Assembly: GCA_963745765.1 (NCBI GenBank)
Contig: CAVUYQ010000030.1
Location: 19,281 to 83,280 of the forward strand
DNA from: Ww85 sp963745765
GTDB lineage: Bacteria; Desulfobacterota; Desulfobulbia; Desulfobulbales; Desulfocapsaceae
Length of the DNA: 64,000 bases
Reading direction: 5' to 3'
Shown here piece after piece: positions 28,801 through 38,743 of the stretch. Positions within the stretch are counted from its first letter, which is position 1, and each line of letters begins with the position of its first letter. The notes beneath the pieces were generated by a model. It was not told where the DNA came from and searched no databases. It was given only the letters and a program-made list of their open reading frames with translations. The position numbers were made by a program, and so were the translations under genes.

Positions 28801-30466
28801 AAGCGGTACCGATTACTTCGCTATATCCGTACCGCCAGTCAGGCCCTGTTTGTCCTGCTCTTTCTCTTTCTTTTCATCAAGACTGACTACAGCGGCTCAG
28901 ACACGATCGAGTATGCGGTCAATATTCTGTTTAGGATCGATCCGCTGCTGGCGTTTTCTACCATGCTGGCCTTGCGTACCTTCATTGCCCTGATGCTGCC
29001 ATCGCTGATCGTCATCGGCCTGACGCTCCTTTGCGGTAGGTCGTTCTGCGGCTGGATATGCCCGATGGGCAGCCTGATTGACCTGTCTCATCCTGCCCTG
29101 AAACCCCGGAGCGGGAGTGAGGCGACGAAATTTCCTTATCTAGCCAAGGTGCTGCTGGTTTTTGTGTTGATCTCGTCTTTGTTGCGGTTCCCGTTAGCCG
29201 GCTATCTTGATCCTTTTTCCCTGCTGGTCAGGTCCTTTCACAGGCATTGATCTGGCTCTTAATAGTGTCACGGCGTCATTTTTTTCATTCACCTATGATA
29301 ATGCTCCCGCAGCCGTTAATGCCATTACCGAACCGCTTTACTCGTTCATGAAAGACACTATTCTGCCCTTTGAACAGCGCTATTATGATCTTGCCCTGGT
29401 CAGTCTGTTGCTGCTCGCCCTGGTGTTTGCTTCCGAACTGGCGCAGCGCCGGTTTTTCTGCAGGAACATCTGCCCTCTCGGGGCCCTGCTTGGCTGGATC
29501 GGCCGCCTGGGTGTGCTCGATCTTCATGGCGGTGACAGCAAGTGCGGTCGCTGCCGCCACTGTATCTCCATCTGCCGAATGGGAGCGATAGACAGCAGCA
29601 GGAAAATACATGTCAATCAGTGCAGCCTCTGCCTGGAATGTTTTGAGCAATGCCCGCGGCAGATCATCGCTTTTGGTGCCACGGCGCCGGTGAGCCGCGG
29701 TGCTTCCGTCTCTCTTTCACGCCGGCGTTTTCTTGCCGCACTGACTGCCGGCCTGATAATCCCGCCGCTTCTTGGTGTACGCAGGCTGAACGCAGAGCCC
29801 GATCCACGGCTCATTCGTCCGCCCGGTGCGCGGGGCGAGGAGGAGTTCCTGCAACGCTGTGTCCGCTGCGCGGAATGCATCCAGGTTTGTATCGGCAACG
29901 CGCTTCAGCCGACCGGTCTGCAGGCCGGACTCGAAGGTGTGTTTACCCCCCGCCTGGTCGCCCGCACAGGATATTGCGAATTTAACTGCACCCTGTGCGG
30001 GCAGGTCTGTCCTACCGGGGCAATCAGAACCTTGAGCCTGGCTGAAAAGCACACTGCCAAGATCGGCCATGCCTGGTTCGACCGGAATATCTGCCTGCCC
30101 TACGCGAAGGGACTTCCCTGCATGGTCTGCGAGGAACACTGCCCGACGCCTGACAAGGCGATCAAGTTCAGATCGGCCACGATAATTGACGACCGGGGAA
30201 TTGCGGTGGCGGTGAAGCAGCCCTATGTCGTGGATGAACTCTGTATTGGCTGCGGCATCTGTGAAACGAAATGCCCGCTACCGGGCCGCAGTGCGGTTTT
30301 CATCACCAGTGCCGAAGAAGACAGAATCCTGAACACGTGCTGCCTGCAAGAACGGATAGCGAAGAAAGTGGTGGTTATGGAGAACCTTCATGAGAAGAAA
30401 CGCTCAAAATGGCACTCACTCAGAGAGAACCTGCCCGCGGGAGGTAAACGAAATACCTTGCTGTGA
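28801..30466 (+). pseudogene. NapH/NapG-like membrane polyferredoxin, frameshifted
   Basis: The protein has several membrane helices, then CGRSFCGWICPMGSLID, FFCRNICPLGALLGW, and ferredoxin motifs CGRCRHCISIC and CSLCLECFEQC. An internal Tat-like stretch SRRRFLAALTAGL is followed by a second ferredoxin part with CVRCAECIQVC, CEFNCTLCGQVC and CIGCGICETKC. This is a fusion of a NapH-type and a NapG-type polyferredoxin that would pass electrons between the quinone pool and a periplasmic partner. A shift near 29240 in TTT is needed. No ATG, GTG or TTG starts the frame before 28963 although membrane-helix coding begins at 28801, so fusion with the DUF362 gene is possible. Confidence 0.85.
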
Positions 30467-30886
30467 CTGGGTTCCGATCATAATTGATTCAATGAGCGGA
30501 CTATTTATCGGTTCGCTCGATTTCCAGCGAACAAGAAAATTGGCGCCGGACCCCCCGCTTGTGTCAGACTCTTTTACAACGTAGCGGGTGGTGGCCATCG
30601 GCGCAAGAACAATTGCTTTTTCCAGGTAGTGCCGCACGAGTTTTCCTGCCGAGTCATAATAATCAACAGTCTCCAGGGTGACGGAGGCTGCTGGGTCGGT
30701 GTTTCTGATGCTCAGGGTAACGGCCAGATTGAAGGGTCGTTCTCTGTTGCCGCTGTAGATATGTGAATAGACCGGAACATAGATCGTCTGGCCGGTTGGC
30801 TTCTGGGCCTGGACCGTGGTGTACCCGCCAGCAAGCAGCAGAGCGCAGAGCGCTACGACAACACCATTTCTCCGTAACCACTTCAT
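30416..30886 (-). CDS. DUF3124 periplasmic protein
   Basis: The 156-residue protein has a signal peptide (MKWLRRNGVVVALCALLLAGG..VQA). The DUF3124 pattern follows: IYVPVYSHIYSGNRERPFNLAVTLSIRNTD, VDYYDSAGKLVRHYL and GGSGANFLVRW with a final MIGTQSQQGISF. It is a small beta-rich periplasmic domain of unknown role. Its end overlaps the convergent polyferredoxin gene by about 50 bp, so no space exists for a terminator. The start codon lies just before a purine-rich site (GAGGA). Confidence 0.88.
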   Translation of the reverse strand: MKWLRRNGVVVALCALLLAGGYTTVQAQKPTGQTIYVPVYSHIYSGNRERPFNLAVTLSIRNTDPAASVTLETVDYYDSAGKLVRHYLEKAIVLAPMATTRYVVKESDTSGGSGANFLVRWKSSEPINSPLIESIMIGTQSQQGISFTSRGQVLSE

Positions 30887-31006
30887 AAATCCTCCTCAAT
30901 CCCGGCTTGATTTTGTTTCAGTTCACCATGTTGTGTACCGGACGTAACAATAATAATTTTATGCATATTTTGCCATGCTTCCTTTTGTATGGCAAGTACG
31001 CTATCT

Positions 31007-31080
31007 GGATATTTCACGAGTTGAGACAGCGTGCTTGTCAAGGAGACTTGCGATTCACCATGGGCGTAGGTGAATCGCAA
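31007..31080. repeat. Dispersed repeat copy 1 with adjoining hairpin
   Basis: The 47-bp stretch 31007-31053 starts GGATATTTCACGAGTTGAGA and recurs with few changes at 47715-47760. It runs into a 12-bp hairpin (TTGCGATTCACC, 31048-31059 / GGTGAATCGCAA, 31069-31080) that the second copy lacks. It looks like an end of a mobile or REP-like element. Confidence 0.7.
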
Positions 31081-31357
31081 AAGCGACGCGGGAAAGCAGG
31101 TTCTATCGACTCGCCCCTGCTGAACATTGCCAGTCACTGAAGCACTGACGGTGAGAGTATCCTCTATTCATTGAAATTAGCGTAATAACTGTATTTGTCT
31201 CAGAGATATAGGAGCGTTTCTGGAAAATGTTCATGAAATGTTCAGGCTAAAAGTGTTGCACCGGGTGAACTGAACAGATAGGATTGAGCGCGTGGACCAG
31301 GTTTTGGGTCAGGAAGCGGTTTTAACCGTGGTTGGTCATCTTTTTAAGGGACATCCG

Positions 31358-32350
31358 ATGGAATACGCAAAATTGCGCATTTCACTATTGCTGCTGTTGT
31401 TCATCATTGTCTTCGGTACGGCCGGTTATACGCTTTCCGAGGGCATGACGGTGTTTGATTCGTTTTATATGACCCTGATAACCATCAGCACGGTTGGTTT
31501 CGGCGAGATCGTCCCTTTGACCCACACCGGCAGGATTATTACCGTATTCATCATTATTTCAGGAATCAGCCTGCTCACCTATTCCCTCGGGCAGGTTGCC
31601 AGGATCTTTGTTGAGGGCGAAATTCGAAAGATTTTTGGGAGGAGAAAATTGGAAAAACAGATATCCTTGTTGACGGGCCATTTCATTGTCTGCGGATTCG
31701 GCCGGATTGGAGCGGTTATCTGCCAGGAACTGGCGGATGAGGACATCTCTTTCATTGTCCTCGAACAGGATCATACGAGAGTCGAAAAGCTGGAAAGCAG
31801 ACACTATCTTTATATCGACGGAGATGCGACAAACGAAACGACTCTTCTCCAGGCCGGTCTGCAACGGGCCAAAGGACTGGTAACCGCCGTCTCAAGCGAT
31901 GCCGACAATGTTTTCATCACCCTCACTGCCAAGGGTCTGAGACCGGATATCTTTGTGCTTTCCCGGGCGGCGGATTTAAAAAATGAGGGCAAACTGCTGC
32001 GCGCTGGTGCCTCACGCGTTGTCTGTCCCTACAATATAGGTGGTTCCAGGATGGCGCAGATTTTGAGGAAACCAACGGTGGTAGACTTTCTTGATGCCAC
32101 CATGATGAGCGGGGACCTTGGCCTGAACATGGTGGAAGCTCTTGTGCAACCCGGTTCCGGTCTCGTCGGCAAGAGTCTTGTTGAAAGTAATCTACGGCGG
32201 GATTTCGGGGCGATTATTGTCGCCATCAAGAAGGTAACCAATGAGATGGTCTATAACCCGGGGCCGATGGCCGTGATCGAGGCGGGAGATGTGGTCGTTG
32301 CCATCGGCAAAAAAGACGATATGGTCCGGATGAGAAAAGTCATGATCTGA
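31358..32350 (+). CDS. Potassium channel with TrkA-N (RCK) domain
   Basis: From ATG 31358 (with AAGGGA upstream; frame open to 31292) the protein has 330 residues. Two membrane helices flank a pore loop with filter TVGFGE at 45-50. A Rossmann RCK domain follows (HFIVCGFGRIGAVICQELA), then a TrkA-C domain (GSGLVGKSLVESNLRRDFGAIIVAIKK). This is the MthK-like two-helix channel layout, gated by a ligand such as NAD(H) or Ca2+. The filter has Phe in place of Tyr, seen in many bacterial members. It is a lone gene with a repeat-bearing upstream region. Confidence 0.92.
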   Translation: MEYAKLRISLLLLLFIIVFGTAGYTLSEGMTVFDSFYMTLITISTVGFGEIVPLTHTGRIITVFIIISGISLLTYSLGQVARIFVEGEIRKIFGRRKLEKQISLLTGHFIVCGFGRIGAVICQELADEDISFIVLEQDHTRVEKLESRHYLYIDGDATNETTLLQAGLQRAKGLVTAVSSDADNVFITLTAKGLRPDIFVLSRAADLKNEGKLLRAGASRVVCPYNIGGSRMAQILRKPTVVDFLDATMMSGDLGLNMVEALVQPGSGLVGKSLVESNLRRDFGAIIVAIKKVTNEMVYNPGPMAVIEAGDVVVAIGKKDDMVRMRKVMI

Positions 32351-32379
32351 GAAACCCCAGCAGAGACAAAAGTACTAAT

Positions 32380-32401
32380 TAAGTATACTGTCCCCGTAAT
32401 T
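32380..32401 (+). repeat. Short dispersed repeat end (TAAGTATACTGTCCCCGTAATT)
   Basis: The 22-bp motif TAAGTATACTGTCCCCGTA at 32380 recurs at 41374-41394 and, inverted, at 41299-41320. It probably is the end of a decayed element. The rest of 32402-32684 shows no gene. Confidence 0.6.
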
Positions 32402-32684
32402 GCGCGTTTGCCCCTTGAGAATGCGGGTAGTCCGTTATCGACTTGATGCATTGCGGCGTTATCACCAACACCGCATCAGCGCCATTGATATAACAACCGC
32501 TGAGATCGCCAGGTCTCCCGACGACACTTATCCACAAAGACCCGTCTGTTGTTCTATCCGGTTCGTCTGCACCGAGGGTCCTGTTCTTCGGATGAGGCAG
32601 CAGGATATTGCTGTTTTTTTATTTGACACGAATAACCACAATGTAGTACGTTTCCCGAAATAAATTGTTCATTCGGATAAAGGA

Positions 32685-33113
32685 ATGAGAAACAGATTAC
32701 GCTATATACTCATAACGTTTTTGATAGTCACCCTTGCCGGGCTGGGGAGCGCCCAGGCTGGCGTCAGGCTTTGTTCTAATGATCGCGTCCTGTGTGAGGC
32801 TCCCGCCGCGGCAGTCTCCTGCTGTGTTGATGGGCTTTCTGTCGATCATGGAAAGATGCTCTCCGTCAAACCGGCAGAGAAATTTTCAGCTGTCGATTGT
32901 CCCCATGGTGAATTATGTGCAGTGATGAACTACCCGACTGATGTTGGAATCAATAGCTCAAATCTTTTTGACGATGGTGTTTTACTTACAAACGCTCCCG
33001 CTTTGCTGGAACGGTCTCTTGTTACTTACCTGCAACCCGCTTTTCTTCCCCATCCACCACCAGAAGATGCATTTCCCCCGCTCTACACCCGCAACTGCTC
33101 CTATCTGATTTGA
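32685..33113 (+). CDS. Secreted cysteine-rich hypothetical protein
   Basis: The 142-residue protein has a signal peptide with clear cleavage site (LAGLGSAQAG). The mature part has seven cysteines, including VRLCSNDRVLCE, VSCCVDG and VDCPHGELC, and a proline-rich end (PAFLPHPPPED). I do not recognise the family. The start follows AAAGGA. It is 93 nt before the DUF2318 gene on the same strand, so it may be part of the metal-uptake operon; cysteine pairs fit metal binding. Confidence 0.65.
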   Translation: MRNRLRYILITFLIVTLAGLGSAQAGVRLCSNDRVLCEAPAAAVSCCVDGLSVDHGKMLSVKPAEKFSAVDCPHGELCAVMNYPTDVGINSSNLFDDGVLLTNAPALLERSLVTYLQPAFLPHPPPEDAFPPLYTRNCSYLI

Positions 33114-33205
33114 AAAGCATCTTTTGCGCCTGACTGCCGATACCGATGTATTGGTCGCCGTTGCTGTTTTGTTCACTTTTTATTTTAAAACAATTGAGGA
33201 TTGTC

Positions 33206-33667
33206 ATGAATAGAAGAACCTTTGTTTCTCTGTCCGTTGTCGGGGTGGCTGCTTTTTCCCTTTTTCCTGTAAGCTCACACGCCGGTTTCAGCCTGTTTGC
33301 CAAACACAAATCTTTGAAAAGCAGCGGGGATGAAATTCATATCCCGATGAAAAACGTAAATGACGGTAAGGCCCATTATTACACTTACAAAAGCGGTGGC
33401 ACCTCCGTTAATTTTTTCGTGATCAAAAGTAATGATGAGGTAATCCGGGCTGCGTTTGATGCCTGTGATGTCTGTTTCCCGGCCAAAAAGGGCTATGATC
33501 AGGATGGTGATGTGATGGTCTGTAATAATTGCGGACGGCGTTTTCACACCAGCAGGATCAATGTCGAAGAGGGCGGCTGTAATCCGGCACCGCTGCATCG
33601 AACCGTGGCTGGAAACGACCTCGTTATCAAGGTTGCCGACATCGCTTCCGGTGTCAGGTTCTTCTAG
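33206..33667 (+). CDS. DUF2318 protein of a P19-like iron system
   Basis: From ATG 33206 (GAGGA upstream) the product has 153 residues. A signal peptide (MNRRTFVSLSVVGVAAFSLF..SHA) is followed by the DUF2318 core with two cysteine pairs and a third site: DACDVCFPAKKGY, MVCNNCGRRF, and EEGGCNPAPL. In Campylobacter-type P19 systems a DUF2318 protein accompanies an Ftr1 permease, the P19 copper/iron protein and an FtsX-type ABC set. The same kind of ABC set follows here by 8 nt. The core binds metal or an iron-sulfur cluster through its cysteines. Ftr1 and P19 are not in the window. Confidence 0.87.
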   Translation: MNRRTFVSLSVVGVAAFSLFPVSSHAGFSLFAKHKSLKSSGDEIHIPMKNVNDGKAHYYTYKSGGTSVNFFVIKSNDEVIRAAFDACDVCFPAKKGYDQDGDVMVCNNCGRRFHTSRINVEEGGCNPAPLHRTVAGNDLVIKVADIASGVRFF

Positions 33668-33675
33668 GGGGGAAC

Positions 33676-34839
33676 ATGAATCTCTTTACTATTCCCCTGA
33701 GAAATATCAGGAGACGACCCTCGAAAACGCTGCTCCTTCTGCTGGTATTTTCCCTCGGGGTCATATCTATCGTGGCCCTCTACCAGGTATCACTCGTTGT
33801 CGGCTACAGCCTGGAGAAGAAGCTGACGACTTTCGGGGCAAATATTGTCATCTCTCCAGCCACAGAAAAACTCAGTGTCAGTTACGGTGGGTTTCATCTG
33901 GGGGACATGGTTTTTGATGTGCAGGAACTGCCGGAAGGAAAAACCAGCGAGGCGATTCGCTCGATTAAGTTGCAGGACCGGATCGCGGCCGTTGCCCCAA
34001 AACTGGTATCCATGACGAAGATTGGAGATACTTCGGTTGCCCTGGTCGGGGTTCGTTGGCCCGAGGAACGGGGGATTAAAAGTTACTGGGCGGCAAACGG
34101 CCGTTTTCCCGATAACGCGGAGGAATCCTGGTCGGCAGTCAGGCAGCGAGCAAGCTTGGCATGAAGGTTGGCGATCTTGTATCCATTTACGGGAAGGAAT
34201 TCTCTGTCTCGGGCATTCTCTTTGAGACCGGCAGCGACGATGATTCGGTCATCCTGATGGAACTGGGCATGCTGCAGACCCTTCTCAACCGCCCGGATGC
34301 TACAAGTTTCATTGAGGTCGCGGCCCTTTGTGCGGGGTGCCCGATTGAGGATATCGTAGCTCAGATCAGTACGAAGCTGCCGAATACCGAGGTAAAGCGC
34401 TGCAAAACGTGATAAATCAACGCATGGCTTCAGTACACTTCGTCCAGAAGCTGGCGTTGTCCGTCAGTCTGGTGATACTGGTCACCGCTGCGGCGATGAT
34501 CGGTTTGTCTATGCTCTCGGCGGTAAATGAGAGGAAAAAAGACATTGGTATCCTCCGCTCGCTTGGTTACGGGAAATCCCAGGTGTTCCCGATTTTCTGT
34601 CTGGAAGCCGGATTCATCGGCGCCCTTGCCGGTTTTATCGGGTACGTGGGCGGTTTTGGGGCAAGCTTCAAGGCCCTTGACTATCTGGCATTGGCAGAGG
34701 GGGCAGTCTCCTGTTTTTTCGGTCGGCCATTTAGTTGCTGGCCTCTGCGGTATTCGCCCTCATTACTATTGTCGCCGCTGTCTATCCCGCCTGGAAAGGT
34801 GCTTCGGTCGATCCCACCACGGCACTTGTTGCCCTATAG
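33676..34839 (+). pseudogene. FtsX/MacB-type ABC permease, three frameshifts
   Basis: Read across three shifts the frame gives about 387 residues: N-terminal helix in SKTLLLLLVFSLGVISIVAL, a periplasmic domain (SYGGFHLGDMVFDVQEL, LVGSQAASKLGMKVGD), helices in LALSVSLVILVTAAAMIGL and GFIGALAGFIGYVGG, and the end VYPAWKGASVDPTTALVAL. Breaks lie near 34130, 34395 (an A run) and 34735. This is the permease of the DUF2318-linked ABC set. Three lesions in one gene are more than elsewhere in the window, so true decay is possible. The GTTTAG around 34735 adds a stop. Confidence 0.82.
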
Positions 34840-34851
34840 AAAAGAGAGGAG

Positions 34852-35524
34852 ATGAAGATGCTTTCGGCATATAATATAACCAAGAATTATCAAACCGATG
34901 GCAGAGTCGTGCCGGTTTTGAAAGATGTCTCCGTAAACAATTTCCGAAGGGGAGTTCGTTTCAATTGTGGGCCGGTCAGGTTCCGGCAAGACAACACTGC
35001 TGAACGTCCTCTCGACCCTGGTACGGCCGGACAGCGGAGAGTTGAGGTATCACGATGACAACCTCGCCTTGTTTCCGGAAAAACGCTTGAACCGGCTCCG
35101 CCAGTCCGATTTTGCCGTTATTTTCCAGTTTCATCACCTGCTGCCCTACCTGAGTGTACTGGAAAACACCTTATTGCCTTTCATGAGTTCCTTCCGGCCG
35201 GTCAGTAAGCAACGAGTGCAGGAGGCCCTGGCTGGTCTTGAGCGGGTGGGCCTGGCTGATAAAGCCGACCGGCTGCCGGGAAATCTCTCCGGTGGCGAGC
35301 AGCAGCGGGTGGCGATTGCCCGTGCCCTGGTCAAGTCATCGCGGGTACTCTTCGCCGATGAACCAACCGGCAGCCTGGACAAGGAGACCGGCAGGCAGAT
35401 CATGGGTTTGCTGATGGAATTGCACAGGGAAGGCCTTACCGTTGTCATGGTTACCCATGAACCTGGCTATGCCTCACTGGCCCAGCGTTCTATCACCATA
35501 GAAGATGGCGTGGTCGTGCAGTAG
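34852..35524 (+). pseudogene. LolD/MacB-type ABC ATPase, frameshifted
   Basis: The start MKMLSAYNITKNYQTDGRVVPVLKDVS is followed by a one-base break in AACAATTTCC (near 34940). The main frame resumes with ISEGEFVSIVGRSGSGKTTLLN, LSGGEQQRVAIARALV and VLFADEPTGSLD. The product is about 224 residues, usual for partners of FtsX permeases. It follows the permease by 12 nt. These systems act as mechanotransmission pumps rather than importers; in the P19 context they may shift periplasmic metal or reductant. It ends in TAG. Confidence 0.85.
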
Positions 35525-35603
35525 GGATTCTGCCTGTTGTGCACTGCATGCTATGGCAGCAAGTCAGATAACAGCAGAAAATAGAGTAGGGGCAGGATGA
35601 CAA

Positions 35604-37199
35604 TCAGGTGATCGTTCCTTCAGCCTTGAAAAGTTTATAATTAACGCTGTCGATGAGGGCCTGCCAGCTTGCCTCGATAATATTGATTGAAACACCAACC
35701 GTGCTCCACTGACACTCGCCGTCTGTACTTTCCACGAGTACCCGGACCTTGGCCTCGGTGCCATGTTCACCCGAGAGGACCCGAACTTTGTAATCGGTGA
35801 GTTTCATCTCTTCCAGGCAGGGGTAAAAACGGGTGAGAGCCTTGCGTAAGGCGCGATCGAGTGCGTTTACCGGACCATCACCCATTGAAGCGGTATGTAC
35901 CTCGTCACCGCCGACATAAAGCCTGATGGTCGCTTCTGTCAAGGGGGGGTGATCCATCCGGTATTTGTTATTCATGACCCGGAAACCGTCAATACGGAAG
36001 AATTTACGCTGCAGACCAAGGGCATTGCGCATGAGCAGTTCGAAACTTGCCTCTGCCGCCTCATATTTATAACCTTGATTCTCTTTTTCCTTAAGCTCAT
36101 TGATGATCGAAGAGAGCAAAGGGTCATTCTGTCTCAGCTTGAGGCCCCATTTTTCAGCTTTATGGAGGATGTTGGAACGGCCTGACTGGTCAGAGATCAG
36201 GATGCGGCGATGGTTGCCGACCATTTCCGGTGCCAGGTGCTCGTAGGTAAGGGGGTTTTTCTTGACGGCACTGACATGGATTCCACCCTTGTGAGCAAAG
36301 GCTGACTGACCGACGTACGGCTGATACCTGTTGTGCGGAAGGTTAGCCATTTCATTGACCAGTCGTGACGTCTTGTAGAGGTTCTCAATATGGTCCTTTA
36401 CCTGGCAGTCGAGTCCCATTTTAAAAACAAGGGCCGGCAGTATCGAGGTAAGATTGGCATTGCCGCAGCGCTCACCGAAGCCATTGATGGTTCCCTGAAC
36501 GTGATCGATGCCGAGATCGATGGCGATCAGGGCATTGGCGACGCCGGTTTCAGAATCATTGTGGGAATGGATGCCAAGTTTGACTGGTGTCCCGTTGCTT
36601 TTTAGGCTTGCTTGCACCGCCTTCAGGATTGCGGGCAGTTCATGTGGCAGGGTTCCGCCGTTGGTATCGCAGAGAACAAGGATTTCGGCCCCGCCTTTGA
36701 CCGCTCGCTGGAGCGTGTTGAGTGCGTAGTCCCGGTTATTTTTAAAGCCGTCGAAAAAGTGTTCGGCATCATAGATAAGTTCATCCACCTGTGGTTTCAG
36801 GAACGCGAGTGTATCTTCTATAATTTCAAGATTTTCATTGAGTGATATATTCAGGGCATCGGTAACGTGAATATCCCAGCTTTTGCCGAAGATGGTCAGA
36901 ACCGGTGTTTCGGCGGCAATCAGCGCCTGCAGGTTAGGGTCTTTTTCCGGTCTGTTTTTGATATGCCGGGTTGAGCCGAAAGCGGCAATCCTTGCATACG
37001 TGAGGTTTTTTTTTCTGATCTTTCTGAAATAATCAACCGACATCGGGTTGGATCCCGGCCAGCCGCCCTCTATGTAATCGACACCGAGTTCATCCAGTGC
37101 CATGGAAATCCGGATCTTGTCGTCGACGGAAATGTTGAAATTTTCTGCCTGGGTGCCGTCGCGTAAGGTGGTATCGTAAATCTCGATGGCTCGTGCCAT
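35604..37199 (-). CDS. cimA: (R)-citramalate synthase
   Basis: The 531-residue protein of the isopropylmalate synthase superfamily has IYDTTLRDGTQAENFN, YIEGGWPGSNP, LCDTNGGTLPHE and GIHSHNDSETGVAN, and a C-terminal LeuA-type regulatory domain (residues about 410-525). The GGWPGSNPM form and length mark the CimA branch. It condenses pyruvate with acetyl-CoA to citramalate, the first step of threonine-independent isoleucine synthesis, common in Desulfobacterota. Feedback control by isoleucine is expected through the C-terminal domain. It is a lone gene, divergent from the DctP gene. Confidence 0.93.
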   Translation of the reverse strand: MARAIEIYDTTLRDGTQAENFNISVDDKIRISMALDELGVDYIEGGWPGSNPMSVDYFRKIRKKNLTYARIAAFGSTRHIKNRPEKDPNLQALIAAETPVLTIFGKSWDIHVTDALNISLNENLEIIEDTLAFLKPQVDELIYDAEHFFDGFKNNRDYALNTLQRAVKGGAEILVLCDTNGGTLPHELPAILKAVQASLKSNGTPVKLGIHSHNDSETGVANALIAIDLGIDHVQGTINGFGERCGNANLTSILPALVFKMGLDCQVKDHIENLYKTSRLVNEMANLPHNRYQPYVGQSAFAHKGGIHVSAVKKNPLTYEHLAPEMVGNHRRILISDQSGRSNILHKAEKWGLKLRQNDPLLSSIINELKEKENQGYKYEAAEASFELLMRNALGLQRKFFRIDGFRVMNNKYRMDHPPLTEATIRLYVGGDEVHTASMGDGPVNALDRALRKALTRFYPCLEEMKLTDYKVRVLSGEHGTEAKVRVLVESTDGECQWSTVGVSINIIEASWQALIDSVNYKLFKAEGTIT

Positions 37200-37511
37200 G
37201 GTGAATGTAAATCCTCCGTGTAAACGGGATAGTACCGGAAATGATTAAAATCCCGGAATCGGTACAAGAGCTGTGTATACTAAGAGATATCCTGCAAAAT
37301 GCAAACAGTTTGACGAACCGGTTGCTTTCAGGCGGTTGATGTAGCATTATTTCTTCGAGTGCCCGGGAAATTGACAACTCATGCCTTGCGATTACTATTC
37401 CCAGGTACTACATAATTCTGTATGTCTTATCCGGCGCTGGGAGATGGACGCTTTTACGCCAAATACCCTGATCCACGTTGTACAAAATTCTATTATTACG
37501 AGGAGGAGCAG

Positions 37512-38586
37512 ATGAAACATTTTGCACGAATCGCCATGTGTGTGGCCGCCCTGATGATGATTGCCGCGCCGGCGCTTGCCGAAAAAAAGGTGCGCTGGAA
37601 ATTGGCAATGACCTGGGGAAGCACCTTGACTCCGCTTTCAGAAGCGGGACCGTGGCTTGCCGAGATGGTCAGCACCATGACCGGCGGTAATTTTGAGATT
37701 CGCTGGGAGGGGGCCGACAAGCATAAGGCTCCGTTGGGGATTCTTGATATGGTCAAGGGCGGGCAGTACGAGATCGGACATAGTGCCGCTTATTACTGGA
37801 AGGGCAAGGATGTTACCACCACCTTCTTCACCACGGCTCCTTTTGATATGGATGTCAACGAGCAATATGCCTGGTACTATAATGGCGGCGGCCTGGCGCT
37901 GATGCAAAAAGTCTTCAGTAAACACGGTGTTTATTCCTTTCCCGGCGGCAACACCGGCGTCCAGATGGGCGGCTGGTTCCGTAAGGAGATCAAAACGCTT
38001 GACGATCTGAAAGGGTTGAAAATGCGTATTCCGGGGCTTGCCGGTGAGGTATTCGCCAAGCTCGGTGTCAGTGTCACCAATATTCCTCCGGGAGAGCTCT
38101 CCACCTCCCTTGAACGCGGGACCATTGATGCGCTCGAGTGGGTCGGCCCCGGTATGGATATACGGATGGGCTTTTATAAAATTGCCCCGTTCTATTATGC
38201 CGGCTGGCATGAACCTGCCTCGGAACTGCACTACATGGTCAACAAGAAGGCCTTTGATGAACTGTCTCCCGAATACCAGGCGGTGTCTGAAGACAGCCAT
38301 GCAGGCAGTGGCGGCCAGAATGACGGCTGCGCTTTTTGATGACAATGCCAGGGCCTGGGATAAGATGCTGGCGGAATATCCGAACATCAAGGTTATGAAG
38401 TTTCCCGAACCGGTTCTTAAGGCCATGAAAAAAGCCACGGATGAGGTACTGGAGGGCTATGCGGCGGAAAATGCGGAATTCAAGGAAGTATACGAGTCCC
38501 GCAAGGCGTATTTTGAAATTGCCCGCCCCTGGACCAAAATTTCCGAGCAGTACTATCTTGAAACGTCAGATGCCGTTTCCAACTAA
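37512..38586 (+). pseudogene. dctP: TRAP transporter substrate-binding protein (TakP-like), frameshifted
   Basis: From ATG 37512 (GGAGGAG upstream) the signal peptide MKHFARIAMCVAALM..APALA leads to a DctP fold. TTFFTTAPFDMDVNEQYAWYYNGGG, GNTGVQMGGWFRKEI and GTIDALEWVGPGMDIRMGF match the TakP group, which binds 2-oxo acids. One extra T near 38288 breaks the frame. The end LKTAMQAVAARMTAALF to TSDAVSN follows in another frame, giving about 358 residues. It is the first gene of a DctPQM operon, separated from DctQ by a terminator-like hairpin. A 2-oxoacid or lactate ligand is inferred. Confidence 0.88.
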
Positions 38587-38613
38587 CCGCTAGCTAATCC
38601 GACAGGTCTCTGT

Positions 38614-38653
38614 AAATCGCCCGACTACCCCCGGTAGTCCGGGCGATTTTTTA
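38614..38653 (+). terminator. Hairpin with U run between dctP and dctQ
   Basis: Arms AAATCGCCCGACTACC and GGTAGTCCGGGCGATTT flank a short C-rich loop and are followed by T6. It looks like an intrinsic terminator placed inside the operon, so the binding protein may be made in excess over the permease. Confidence 0.85.
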
Positions 38654-38743
38654 TTGGCTTGCAATTTTGCCTGCTACACGTTTATCTATGCTTCCCTCCA
38701 CCTGCAGAGGCGGTAACAACTGCCAGTCCTGACGGGTAAAAGA

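Noticed and set aside
32402..32663. Plus-strand ORF before the cysteine-rich protein
   Set aside because: No ribosome site and no family-like pattern; likely chance.
38593..38608. TAATCCGACAGG near dctP, similar to the MITE end
   Set aside because: Only about 12 bases match and nothing of the element interior follows; could be chance.
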